In this document: in pieces, positions 56,782 to 64,000 of the stretch
How the letters are laid out: each line of letters opens with the position of its first letter
Position numbering within the stretch: position 1 is the stretch's first letter
Assembly: GCA_963826795.1 (NCBI GenBank)
Contig: CAWGYT010000010.1
Location: 372,001-436,000 of the forward strand
From: CAWGYT01 sp963826795
GTDB lineage: Bacteria > Planctomycetota > Planctomycetia > Pirellulales > Pirellulaceae
Reading direction: 5' to 3'
DNA length: 64,000 bases
The notes under the pieces: generated by a model
Databases searched by the model: none
Told to the model about the DNA's origin: nothing
Seen by the model: the letters and a program-made list of their open reading frames with translations, nothing else
Translations under genes and position numbers: made by a program

Positions 56782-57408
56782 TTACGATTCCGGTAACATT
56801 CGTTTCAGTACCTGTCGCAACCGCAACAAGGCCATGCCGTGCCGTTTACTGGCGACCGCATCCGTCACATCGAGTAGATAGGCAATCTCGCGATTGGAAA
56901 ACTGCTCGACATATCGCATCATGAGAATCTCACGGTCAGGTTCGTCCAACTCCGCAACTGCCGCTCGCACACGACTTCCTTCTTCTTCGGCCGAAACGAT
57001 GGCGCTGGGCGTGACCTGGCTCGCCATCAGAGACTGTCCCAACAGCATTGAGGAGCGATTAAGCCCGGCCTGTTCGCGCCGTAGAGATCTCTTGGCAATG
57101 TCAACATGATGCCGGCGCAGGTCAGCCAACTGTTGGAGTGCCGTTCTTTGCAGCCAAATGGCAAGCGGCATCGGGCGTCGTCTCACAAAATCGCCCAGTC
57201 GCTGGAACGCTGTAACTCGGGTTTCCTGAACAACGTCCGATGCGTCAAATCTTCGTGCCAACCCCGCTTCCATCCTGCGGTGAATTAGCTGCCTTAAGGC
57301 ATCTTCATGTCGGGCAAACAATTGAGCAAATGCCTGCTCGTCTCCGCTATTTGCCCGTCCCAACAGGGAGTTCGTCGTTGAGGAATCGTGGAGGTTGCGA
57401 TGATTCAT
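56782..57408 (-). CDS. ECF-type sigma factor paired with kinase 2
   Basis: 208 residues from ATG 57408 (MNHRNLHDSSTTNSLLGRAN); the longer frame to 57612 adds basic, non-homologous residues. Region 2: RRFDASDVVQETRVTAFQRL and LAIWLQRTALQQLADLRRHH. Region 4: LDEPDREILMMRYVEQFSNR with LLDVTDAVASKRHGMALLRL. It resembles the planctomycete-specific ECF subfamily more than ordinary RpoE types. No anti-sigma gene is adjacent. It lies 5 nt upstream of kinase 2 and is surely co-transcribed with it. Confidence 0.92.
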   Translation of the reverse strand: MNHRNLHDSSTTNSLLGRANSGDEQAFAQLFARHEDALRQLIHRRMEAGLARRFDASDVVQETRVTAFQRLGDFVRRRPMPLAIWLQRTALQQLADLRRHHVDIAKRSLRREQAGLNRSSMLLGQSLMASQVTPSAIVSAEEEGSRVRAAVAELDEPDREILMMRYVEQFSNREIAYLLDVTDAVASKRHGMALLRLRQVLKRMLPES

Positions 57409-58006
57409 CGAAGTCGGGCCGCGAGATCTTTTTGGGCAACTTGCGAAGATCGATTCGAGTTTTGCAGTAACCAAACTAAAATAATCGGCTGCGTCCGTCG
57501 AATCAATGCGGCGAGAAGAACTTCGCTTCTTGCCATTTCTCCGCGAGACGAATCTGCACGGATCACCCTCGCTGTCGGTCGAGCAGTTACGCCGACCCGT
57601 AAACTCTCCCACTGGGGGCGATCTGCGATCACCTGATTTCTCTAAGGTCAGCCTCCCGCTGTCATCGCATCTGAAAATTCTTGCTTAATCACAAGAATTA
57701 TCGGCAAACTTTCCAGCGGTTTCGGGGTAGTAACGTAGCCGGCAGGTGTCTTCGTGCAGGAGATTGCATCGGTCGTGTAAAGCAAAACTCAAAAAGACAA
57801 GAAGGGGGATGAGATGATCTGAACAACTTTGGGACACTTCCATGAGAGAGTTGCCGTTGGAAAGTCTGTCCGGTAGCGCCTGACCAGCGTTCGGAAGCGA
57901 GCGTTGCGTTTGGGGGGGGGGGCACGCACTGAATGACACGTAGTCAGTGTGCTCAGAAGCCATCTAATTCAATTCTTATAGATATAGAGTCAGTGGGGTC
58001 TTTGTA
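57409..58006. other. Intergenic region with a long G-run
   Basis: About 600 bp with no supported gene. A run of about ten G residues lies at about 57912-57921, a possible slippage site. The promoter of the sigma/kinase 2 operon should lie close to 57410-57600, and that of the PEP-CTERM gene near 57950-58000 (AT-rich TTCTTATAGATATAGAG). Confidence 0.45.
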
Positions 58007-58696
58007 ATGAGAAAGTCGAGTCTAATTGTCCTTGGAGCACTCGCGACGGCCGCTGTTGGACAGGCTGCCGAGCCGTACCCCTGCGACGAAGCCAGTGGCG
58101 TTCTGGTCTTCCCGCAATTTGCCAATCCGTGGTGCGTCAATACCACGTCTGGTGGTGCAGTCGGTGAACCCGTGGCAATCAACGTCGGGGTGACGACGGT
58201 CACTGTGCCCTCTGGTCAGAATGTCGTGGATGTGTTCCAAATCTACGATGGTGAATTCACCGCCCCACCGGCATTGCAGTACACGGCGAATTTCAGTTGG
58301 CCAACAGCGACAGACCCAAGCTTGCTCACACTACGGGAATGGGTAGGCAATTTTGGCTACACCCCACCCAAGGCGTTGCCTATCACGTACGTAAATGCTC
58401 CCGACCCGATGGACGAGAATAAACCAGCTGAGTTCTCTTGGATCCTTGACGGAGATGGGAACGCCGTTGGAGCGACGATTGTCGACCGCGTCTTCGAAGC
58501 GTTGCCGACTGAGATTCTTCCACAGATTGAACGTTACCATTGGCAAATTGGCGGTCTGCCGGAGGGCACGGACGTCACCTACACGAAGGTCGTGAATGGC
58601 GGCGTTCATGTCGCAGCTGTTCCCGAGCCGACGACCCTCACAACGTTCAACCTCGCGTGCATCTTCCTTGTCCACAGGTTCCGGCGTCGGCGCTAA
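58007..58696 (+). CDS. PEP-CTERM exported protein
   Basis: 229 residues from ATG 58007 (MRKSSLIVLGALATAAVGQA), with a clear signal peptide. The middle is Pro/Thr-rich with no known motif (GQNVVDVFQIYDGEF, AEFSWILDGDGNAVGA). The C-terminus is a PEP-CTERM tag: AVPEPTTLTTFNLACIFLVH followed by RFRRRR. It is exported and processed by an exosortase. Function unknown. Confidence 0.8.
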   Translation: MRKSSLIVLGALATAAVGQAAEPYPCDEASGVLVFPQFANPWCVNTTSGGAVGEPVAINVGVTTVTVPSGQNVVDVFQIYDGEFTAPPALQYTANFSWPTATDPSLLTLREWVGNFGYTPPKALPITYVNAPDPMDENKPAEFSWILDGDGNAVGATIVDRVFEALPTEILPQIERYHWQIGGLPEGTDVTYTKVVNGGVHVAAVPEPTTLTTFNLACIFLVHRFRRRR

Positions 58697-58797
58697 GAGG
58701 CATCATCCGTCGTCACGCCACAAACAACTCTTGCCGGCGAACGCCGTCATGAAGCCCCGTCAACCCTTTTCCCATTTCCGCAATGCATGGAGTCACT

Positions 58798-59310
58798 ATG
58801 AGATCGAACATCTGACGACTGCGTGTCGAATCACTAGAATCCCGCCAACTGCTGGCTGCCGACCTCGCGCCGCTGGATGTCGAGGCGTGTGTGGCACCCG
58901 AACCTACCGTCGAGCAAGCGGATCAGCGAGTTTCGGTGAGTTATTGCAAGGATCGCGAGAGCGTCGAAAGCAACGTCTGGGAAGGCCCTGGGCGGGTAGG
59001 CGACGAAGACGTGTCGGTGGTGACGACGGCTCTTCAAGTTCCAGAACAAGCTGGGAAAGTCTTGAAGGTTGAAAACTTCCAGTTCCAAGTCAACTTCGCC
59101 GATGGCGCGGTCGTCGCGACTCTGCGGGGCCACATCAACTTGCAAAATGGACGCATCACTTTGAATGGGACTGTAACCGACTCTGAAGTGTCGACGATTC
59201 CAAAGGGCTCGCGCGTACACCTGCAGTCTGTGGTTTCCGCACTCGGTGATGACCCACTAGGTCGCGTTATCGGAGAAATTACATTCAACACGAAGTCGGG
59301 TAAAGGTTAG
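58798..59310 (+). pseudogene. LEPR-XLL-type exported protein with in-frame TGA at codon 6
   Basis: From ATG 58798 the frame is M-R-S-N-I-TGA-R-L-R and then VESLESRQLLAADLAPLDVE, an obvious LEPR-XLL leader. It continues without a break to TAG 59308-59310 (KVLKVENFQFQVNFADGAVV, ATLRGHINLQNGRITLNGTV). The TGA (58813-58815) sits where an Arg codon (CGA) would fit the basic leader. It is a nonsense change or error, unless translation starts downstream at a non-ATG codon. No SECIS-like hairpin is expected to matter so near the N-terminus. Confidence 0.6.
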
Positions 59311-59461
59311 GAACTACCGTTCCTGATGCGTCCTTCCTGAAGGAAGTCTTCAACCAGCGCCCAGGCTGGTCAGCGGGTCGCCCAGTAGTCTAAATGCAGC
59401 TGCTGGGCGACCGTGGTTCACGGCGACGACCAACGGATCGCAAACACGAGAGAAACGGATT

Positions 59462-60259
59462 ATGAAGACAGGAATATTAGCCGTTTCAATGTTGGCACTG
59501 ATGCCACTTCCGGTCAGCAGATGTGAAAGCGCTGATGTAACGTCAGCTTTGATTGCGAGCGGGAACTGGACGGATGCCGCCGCCTGGGACTCCGGCGACA
59601 TCCCCAATAACAGCGGAATGACATTTAACGCGGTGGTACCCAGCAGAACAGTAACGTTGTCCTCCGCCAGCCCGATGACCATTGACGGACTGCAGCTGAT
59701 TGGCGGCACGATCAAGGGTGATGGTTTGTTGACGCTGCTGCAGCCTTCGACCTGGACCAGCGGGTCGATCGCGGGTAACCCGACGATCGACGCTACAGAT
59801 CTAGCGATTAGTGGGTCAGCGAACATCGCCAGCTCGGCCACGTTTACCAACCATGGTTCAACCAACTGGCTTGGGGGAAGCGGCATCCATTTCGGTTCGA
59901 ATGCTGTGTTTGATAATCAGGCCGTTCTAGATCTAAAGGCTGACGGCTTTGCTCTGAGAAATAATTCACTTGGGAATGGTTCTCGACTGGACAACCGTGG
60001 GACGCTGCGGAAGTCGGCAGCCAATGGCGTGACTTCCATTCGGCTCGATGTGGACGATTCGGGACTGATCGACGTGCAAACGGGCACCCTCCGGCTGTTG
60101 AGCAGTGACAACAGCCGTGCATCCGGCCAATACCAAATCGCCAATGGAAGTGTCCTCGAAATCTCGGACAGGAGCTACGCCCTTGAAAGAATTGGGGATT
60201 CTCCCTGGGACACTGGTCGGAAATCACAAATTCTATCAGCTTCCTACTCAGCCAGTTGA
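59462..60259 (+). CDS. Exported beta-helix-like protein, probably truncated
   Basis: 265 residues from ATG 59462 (MKTGILAVSMLALMPLPVSR), with a signal peptide. Residues such as GNWTDAAAWDSGDIPNN, SPMTIDGLQLIGGTIKGDGL and NQAVLDLKADGFALRNNSLG are typical of right-handed beta-helix/filamentous proteins built from short strands with Asn/Gly turns. The tail (GDSPWDTGRKSQILSASYSA) lacks the expected PEP-CTERM or anchoring end, so the protein is likely cut short or shifted near 60200. Confidence 0.6.
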   Translation: MKTGILAVSMLALMPLPVSRCESADVTSALIASGNWTDAAAWDSGDIPNNSGMTFNAVVPSRTVTLSSASPMTIDGLQLIGGTIKGDGLLTLLQPSTWTSGSIAGNPTIDATDLAISGSANIASSATFTNHGSTNWLGGSGIHFGSNAVFDNQAVLDLKADGFALRNNSLGNGSRLDNRGTLRKSAANGVTSIRLDVDDSGLIDVQTGTLRLLSSDNSRASGQYQIANGSVLEISDRSYALERIGDSPWDTGRKSQILSASYSAS

Positions 60260-60411
60260 CATGGGGAGTTTAATCTGCTCACCGTCGCTGGCTTAGCTAC
60301 ACATTCCAGATCCGCGTTCGGCGAACCGAACGTGAATGGACCTTTAGACGTGGGTGGTGTCTGCGTGCCGGTATGGTGACAAAAGAAGCATCCAGAAAGT
60401 GCAAGAGAACA

Positions 60412-61647
60412 ATGAAGCTATTAAAGACTTGGGTCCTTATCGCTATCACTAGCGTCCTGGTCTGCGGCAACCTGAATGCTTCCTTATTCGTGTATCTGCC
60501 GTTTGACGAAATTACTGGTGGCTTCACTCCCGACCTATCTGGCAACGGACGCGATGGTCAGCTTGATAACATCGGTAGCGACAATCTCGTTCCTGGCCGT
60601 TTCGGGCAAGCATTTCACTTCAGCAATGATGAACAAACTCTTGTCTTTTTGGTTGGCCACTCTGTAACATCTGGTCCAGAATTCACGATCTCTTTTTGGG
60701 TTAATGCCGTGGGCGCCGGACAAAATGATTTGCGTTTGTTCTCTGAAGGATCGCAACTCTCTGGGAATCCGCTTTTCAATTTAGGAACGCACAACGCTGG
60801 CGTGGACGGCACTATAGATGTCTATATTCGTAACCAAGGCGCCGAGTTAGTAAACCATCTCCATTCAACATCGACAGCACTTGACGGAACGTGGCACCAC
60901 ATTGCCTGGGTTGATTCGGGCGATGTCGGCACCCTGTACATTGACGGCGTAGCCGAACCAGACCCGCTCAACTCGCTCGAACATGGTGTCGGTGCCACGT
61001 TACCTCTAGATACCATGTCGTTCGGGGGCATCCTGCGGGCAAATCCGAGCCACCATTTCACTGGCCTTCTCGATGATGCAGCAGTCTGGGAAACTGCCCT
61101 CAGCCCAGAGGATATTGCGATGTTGGCTAGTGGCACAACAAGCCCACTTGAGATTGGCATGCCGCCTCTGCCGCCTGGCTCGTCCCAAGACGATCCTATT
61201 CTGCCGGACAACTTTGACGACCTCAGCTTGGATAATCTGCCCACTTGGATATTCGAGGACGTCCCCAGTGGGGCGTGGTATGATCCGCCATCTGTTTCCG
61301 CATATAAATTCGAAACAACGTCCGCTTCTGTTTTCGAAGAAATTCTCGATTTCCCAACCGGCTTCAGCGATCCGTTGGAAGTATTGGTTGGAGGAACGTC
61401 ACTCGGCACATTCGGTCCTGGCGAAAGTGTGAACTTGGGGGGTGTATCCAGCTTTGTTGTCAGCGGAATCAATCCGCTCGTCGATGCTGCCGATCCACTC
61501 GCGTTCCCGATTCAACTTGCATTCGACACGCCAACGGCAAGCTTCACCATGACAGGCGTCGCGGCAGTCCCCGAGGCTACGTCGATCGCGGTCTGGTGTC
61601 TCCTGGCATGCGTCGGGGTGGTGTTCGTCAAGTTTCGCAAGTCTTGA
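60412..61647 (+). CDS. LamG-domain PEP-CTERM exported protein
   Basis: 411 residues from ATG 60412 (MKLLKTWVLIAITSVLVCGN). The concanavalin-like LamG fold is clear: FVYLPFDEITGGFTPDLSGN, GRDGQLDN, FGQAFHFSND, FTISFWVNAVG, LDGTWHHIAWVDSGDVGTLY and GLLDDAAVWETALSPEDIAM. A C-terminal beta domain and the PEP-CTERM tag AVPEATSIAVWCLLACVGVV end it (PEA in place of PEP). It is presumably a surface protein that binds glycans. It ends 106 nt before the MITE-like element. Confidence 0.85.
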   Translation: MKLLKTWVLIAITSVLVCGNLNASLFVYLPFDEITGGFTPDLSGNGRDGQLDNIGSDNLVPGRFGQAFHFSNDEQTLVFLVGHSVTSGPEFTISFWVNAVGAGQNDLRLFSEGSQLSGNPLFNLGTHNAGVDGTIDVYIRNQGAELVNHLHSTSTALDGTWHHIAWVDSGDVGTLYIDGVAEPDPLNSLEHGVGATLPLDTMSFGGILRANPSHHFTGLLDDAAVWETALSPEDIAMLASGTTSPLEIGMPPLPPGSSQDDPILPDNFDDLSLDNLPTWIFEDVPSGAWYDPPSVSAYKFETTSASVFEEILDFPTGFSDPLEVLVGGTSLGTFGPGESVNLGGVSSFVVSGINPLVDAADPLAFPIQLAFDTPTASFTMTGVAAVPEATSIAVWCLLACVGVVFVKFRKS

Positions 61648-61752
61648 GACCCCTCCGCATCGCAAGCGATGCTGCGTGCAAGTCTCGGCAGCAGAAGACC
61701 ACCCAGGTGACTGATTAGCCCGAGAGACGCGAGGATTGAGACGCGAGGATTG

Positions 61753-61889
61753 AGACGGTCTACATTCCATCTCCCGTCCGCCGCCCGCCAGGCCTCTGCC
61801 CACCCTTCGCGTGAAACTCACGCGGGACACGATGGGACGGCATTCCCATTTCCCCTCCCAAAGTCGCCAGCGGAAACTGTAGACCGTCT
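61753..61889. mobile_element. MITE-like element, copy 2 (137 bp)
   Basis: Perfect 12-bp terminal inverted repeats AGACGGTCTACA (61753-61764) and TGTAGACCGTCT (61878-61889); the interior matches 50109-50243. The right end lies exactly where the transposase reading frame loses homology. Two copies of an ACGCGAGGATTGAG-type unit flank the left end (61726-61755). No ORF of its own. Confidence 0.75.
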
Positions 61890-63361
61890 GGGTTTGTTGC
61901 TTGGATGCGGCTCACGCTTTTCAAGAACACGGGTGCGACTTGGAAGTCATGCTTGAACTGGGAGAAGCGTTTCTCGACCAGGGGCTGGCGTTTGTAGGCC
62001 TGCAGTATCTCTTCGGCTGACATCTCTTCCTGGTTGGTTACCAAGGGAAACTTGCCGTCGACTTTGGTGGCTTTCATGACGGCATCGGCGTTGGGCTTCA
62101 CGGCCAGCCGATACCGCGTCTCCACGCGACGTACGTACTGAGTGTTCTTGCTGGGCCGTCCCCGCGACGTCTGCGTGAAGGTCTCTTTTTCTTCCTCATG
62201 AATCTCGACCCGCACGAAGTCGCCGGCCAAGGATGCGGCAAGCAGCTTTTCCAGGGCCTCCTCGACCTTGGGGCGTGTCCGAAAACGAGTCTTGGGAGAT
62301 TGCAGCCGACGCTGCAAATCGTCGAGTTCCTGTTTCAGCTTGTCCAGGTGGCGAATCCGGGTGGCCGCGTCTTGTTGCGACTTGCGAAGACTGTCAAACC
62401 ACAACAGACGAAAGCCGTCGGAAGTGCGAGACGATTCACTCGTTACACGCAAATGGTCGATGATTTGGCCGTCATCATTCACCTCTTGATAGAGATCCGT
62501 CCAGCGGATGACGTCCGTCTCGTCGAGCAGTCGCTGGCGAAAATGCTTGTCTTCACGCCGCGTGCGGGGCAGCACCGTGATGAACCGGCCACCGCGTCGG
62601 TCGATCCCTTTGAGGTTTTCACTGGACGCCAACTTGCAATCCGCGACGTACAAAAAGTCCGCGCGCCCCGTCAACTCCCGCAGCAGTTCCCAGGTTTCCA
62701 AATGAGTTCGATCATCCGGGGTGTTGCCACTGGCCGTCGTAAAGTATACCGGGACACCGCCATCGTCCGTGACCGTCAAGACATACAGCAACTGTTTCAG
62801 ATCAGGACGATGATCCTTGTTGTGGCCCCACGTAATCCCCAAGGTGGGCAAGCCCTGACGCAACCCAGGCACCAAGGCGTCATCATACGCGCCGTGAAAC
62901 GTGACGGTGGTCGAGTCGTTGTGCAGTTCGTCCAAACTAAGATCGAAGTGCCCAATCACATGTTTGACCAACTCCATGATCAGCGAACGGTCGATCCCTT
63001 CGAACAAGCGATCCAAGCACCGTCCCAGTCGATCATCATTGAGATGCTTCATCTTGGGGGAGGGGATCTCGATCAGATCCGGGGCGTGTCGCTGGGCCCA
63101 CTCACCCAAACCGTAAACCGGTTCTCGCGAAAGCAAGATGTTACGCACCAGTAACATCAATCCGCGTGAAGTCGGGATCTTCATCCGCGGCCCATCTTGA
63201 GGAAGATGGGTCTGAAGCATCTCCTCCAGCCGCATCTCTTCCAGAATTCGATTGACGATGGGAAGCGAGCCGACGGTCCAGGTGCGTAGCGTCAGACCCT
63301 CCGACTCGGCAAGATATCCCTCGTTCGTTTTCGCTTCGTGTGTCTTTTTGCGCTTGCTCAT
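61890..63361 (-). mobile_element. IS1634-family (IS4-like DDE) transposase, C-terminally truncated
   Basis: From ATG 63361 (MSKRKKTHEAKTNEGYLAES) the protein shows SLPIVNRILEEMRLEEMLQ, LDELHNDSTTVTFHGAY (first catalytic Asp region), GHNKDHRPDLKQLLYVLTV, FLYVADCKLASSENL (second Asp) and QPLVEKRFSQFKHDFQVAPV (catalytic Glu, Y-x-x-x-x-x-E-K type). About 490 residues remain. The family normally continues about 60-80 residues after SVSRIQA. Here the frame runs straight into the MITE-like element. The terminal inverted repeats of the IS were not identified. Confidence 0.85.
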
Positions 63362-64000
63362 GGCCACCGATATATTCGATCGGTCGGCGGGCGCAAAGCG
63401 TATCTCCGCGCGAAATAATTCTACTGCGCGACTTACGACGAAAGCCATTGACGTAAGTCGTGAATTTCTCAACTTACGTCGATGGCACTTTCCCTAAGTT
63501 GTTTTGCCCACGATTGCGTCGCCGAACTCCCCTTGAATCGTATCACGTGGCGCGCAGAATACGAGCCAGTTGCTGCGGCGACCCGCCGAGCATCACACCG
63601 ACGAAATCCACCACAGCGGCCAGCAGGGCATCCTCCACCTGAACCGGAGGCACGGCTGTCTTTCACGCATGACGGCGTGCGCATTGTCACGCCAAGAATC
63701 GTGCCTGCAACCGTCCGCTCGCCGAGTAACCCGGAGGAAAACTAGACGCCAAAAGCTCACTCAGCTTTTGTCGCAGCGACATCAACCACGCGGATCCGGC
63801 CACACGCCGCAAACAAATTCCGCGATATTGGTTTTCGGAACTGCGGAAAGAGAGTAAAATGCCTCTCTCTTTCCGCAGTTCCAAAAATCAATATCCCGGA
63901 ATTTGTTGGCGGCCGTCGATTTTTTGCAGCCCGCGTTGTCCGCGTGACGTGTCGGTCCTTAATGACATGGGTGGCGCTGGTGGGCGGTCGAGTGAGCGGT
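63362..64000. other. Region beyond the transposase, no intact gene
   Basis: Direct/inverted GACTTACG-ACGTAAGTC words cluster at 63429-63481, possibly the left end of the IS. The minus strand near 63545-63650 reads VEDALLAAVVDFVGVMLGGS, a short open piece with a stop just upstream and no start context. The long inverted repeat 63814-63905 dominates the rest. Confidence 0.4.
63814..63905. repeat. 41-bp near-perfect inverted repeat with 10-nt loop
   Basis: Left arm 63814-63854 and right arm 63865-63905 match at 38 of 41 positions, and one of the three differences is a G-T wobble. The loop is TAAAATGCCT. A core of 18 bp (GGAACTGCGGAAAGAGAG) is perfect next to the loop. There is no T-run directly after it on either strand, so it is not a classic terminator. 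Confidence 0.9.

Noticed and set aside
63545..63690. Small minus-strand protein ending VGVMLGGSPQQLARILRAT
   Set aside because: A stop lies immediately upstream of the only GTG start and no ribosome site is seen. It could be a tail of a lost gene but cannot be supported.
1..64000. UGA reassigned as a sense codon genome-wide
   Set aside because: UGA is the proper stop of several intact genes here, including kinase 1 (43502-43504) and the selenoprotein candidate itself (9433-9435).
1..64000. tRNA, rRNA or prophage genes
   Set aside because: No cloverleaf with a GGTTCRA-type T arm and acceptor pairing was found by eye, no rRNA signature words, and no phage structural, integrase or lysis genes. 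The only clear transposase is the IS1634-type one.

Overview
The window reads as a chromosomal segment of a planctomycete (Planctomycetia, Pirellulales-like), with moderately high GC. The evidence is the gene content. There is a DUF1549/DUF1553 - DUF1501 - PPC-domain locus, several secreted proteins with an N-terminal LEPR-XLL type motif, PEP-CTERM and dockerin-like C-termini, a 10.5-kb gene for a giant modular exported protein, and two Ser/Thr kinase-WD40 receptors each paired with an ECF sigma factor.

Layout. 0-5 kb: the end of an mgtE-like transporter (+), a strong bidirectional terminator, then the minus-strand PPC/DUF1501/DUF1549-DUF1553 group. 5-7.4 kb: a minus-strand acid-sugar type cluster (HpcH/HpaI aldolase, VOC epimerase, a broken OtnK-like kinase joined to a Gfo/Idh dehydrogenase tail). 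7.7-9.4 kb: an exported LTXXQ + thioredoxin-like protein interrupted by one in-frame TGA directly after a Cys codon and followed by a hairpin at bacterial-SECIS distance. This is the best candidate for something special in the window. 10.2-17.8 kb: mostly housekeeping genes (HAD phosphatase, nucleotidyltransferase, glgC, SDR, MurE-like ligase, creatininase), plus a structured minus-strand RNA candidate ending in a textbook terminator at 14862-14902. 17.9-25.2 kb: a gene graveyard of WD40, TPR, TIGR03032, amidohydrolase, GH31 and DUF1501 fragments around an intact BNR/sialidase-like plus MoaD/ThiS pair. 25.2-38.6 kb: exported proteins. A conserved 60-nt element with compensatory changes precedes two of them. 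39.3-44.1 kb and 52.7-57.4 kb: the two kinase/ECF sigma modules. Between them lie two more TIGR03032 genes, a chimeric SDR-dockerin-PEP-CTERM gene, a small 59-aa gene and a sugar-dehydrogenase-like exported protein. 58-61.6 kb: four more exported proteins. 61.7-64 kb: an IS1634-type transposase cut short by a MITE-like element, then a 41-bp inverted repeat.

Two caveats run through the window. Many otherwise good genes carry one or more single-base or dinucleotide frameshifts, about 17 of them within 33.2-38.5 kb, nearly all +1. That pattern fits consensus error at least as well as gene decay. Several genes also look like true recombination chimeras. Palindromic repeats with core CCACCGAC-N5-GTCGGTGG occur in five clusters, and three of these lie immediately upstream of the three TIGR03032 genes.
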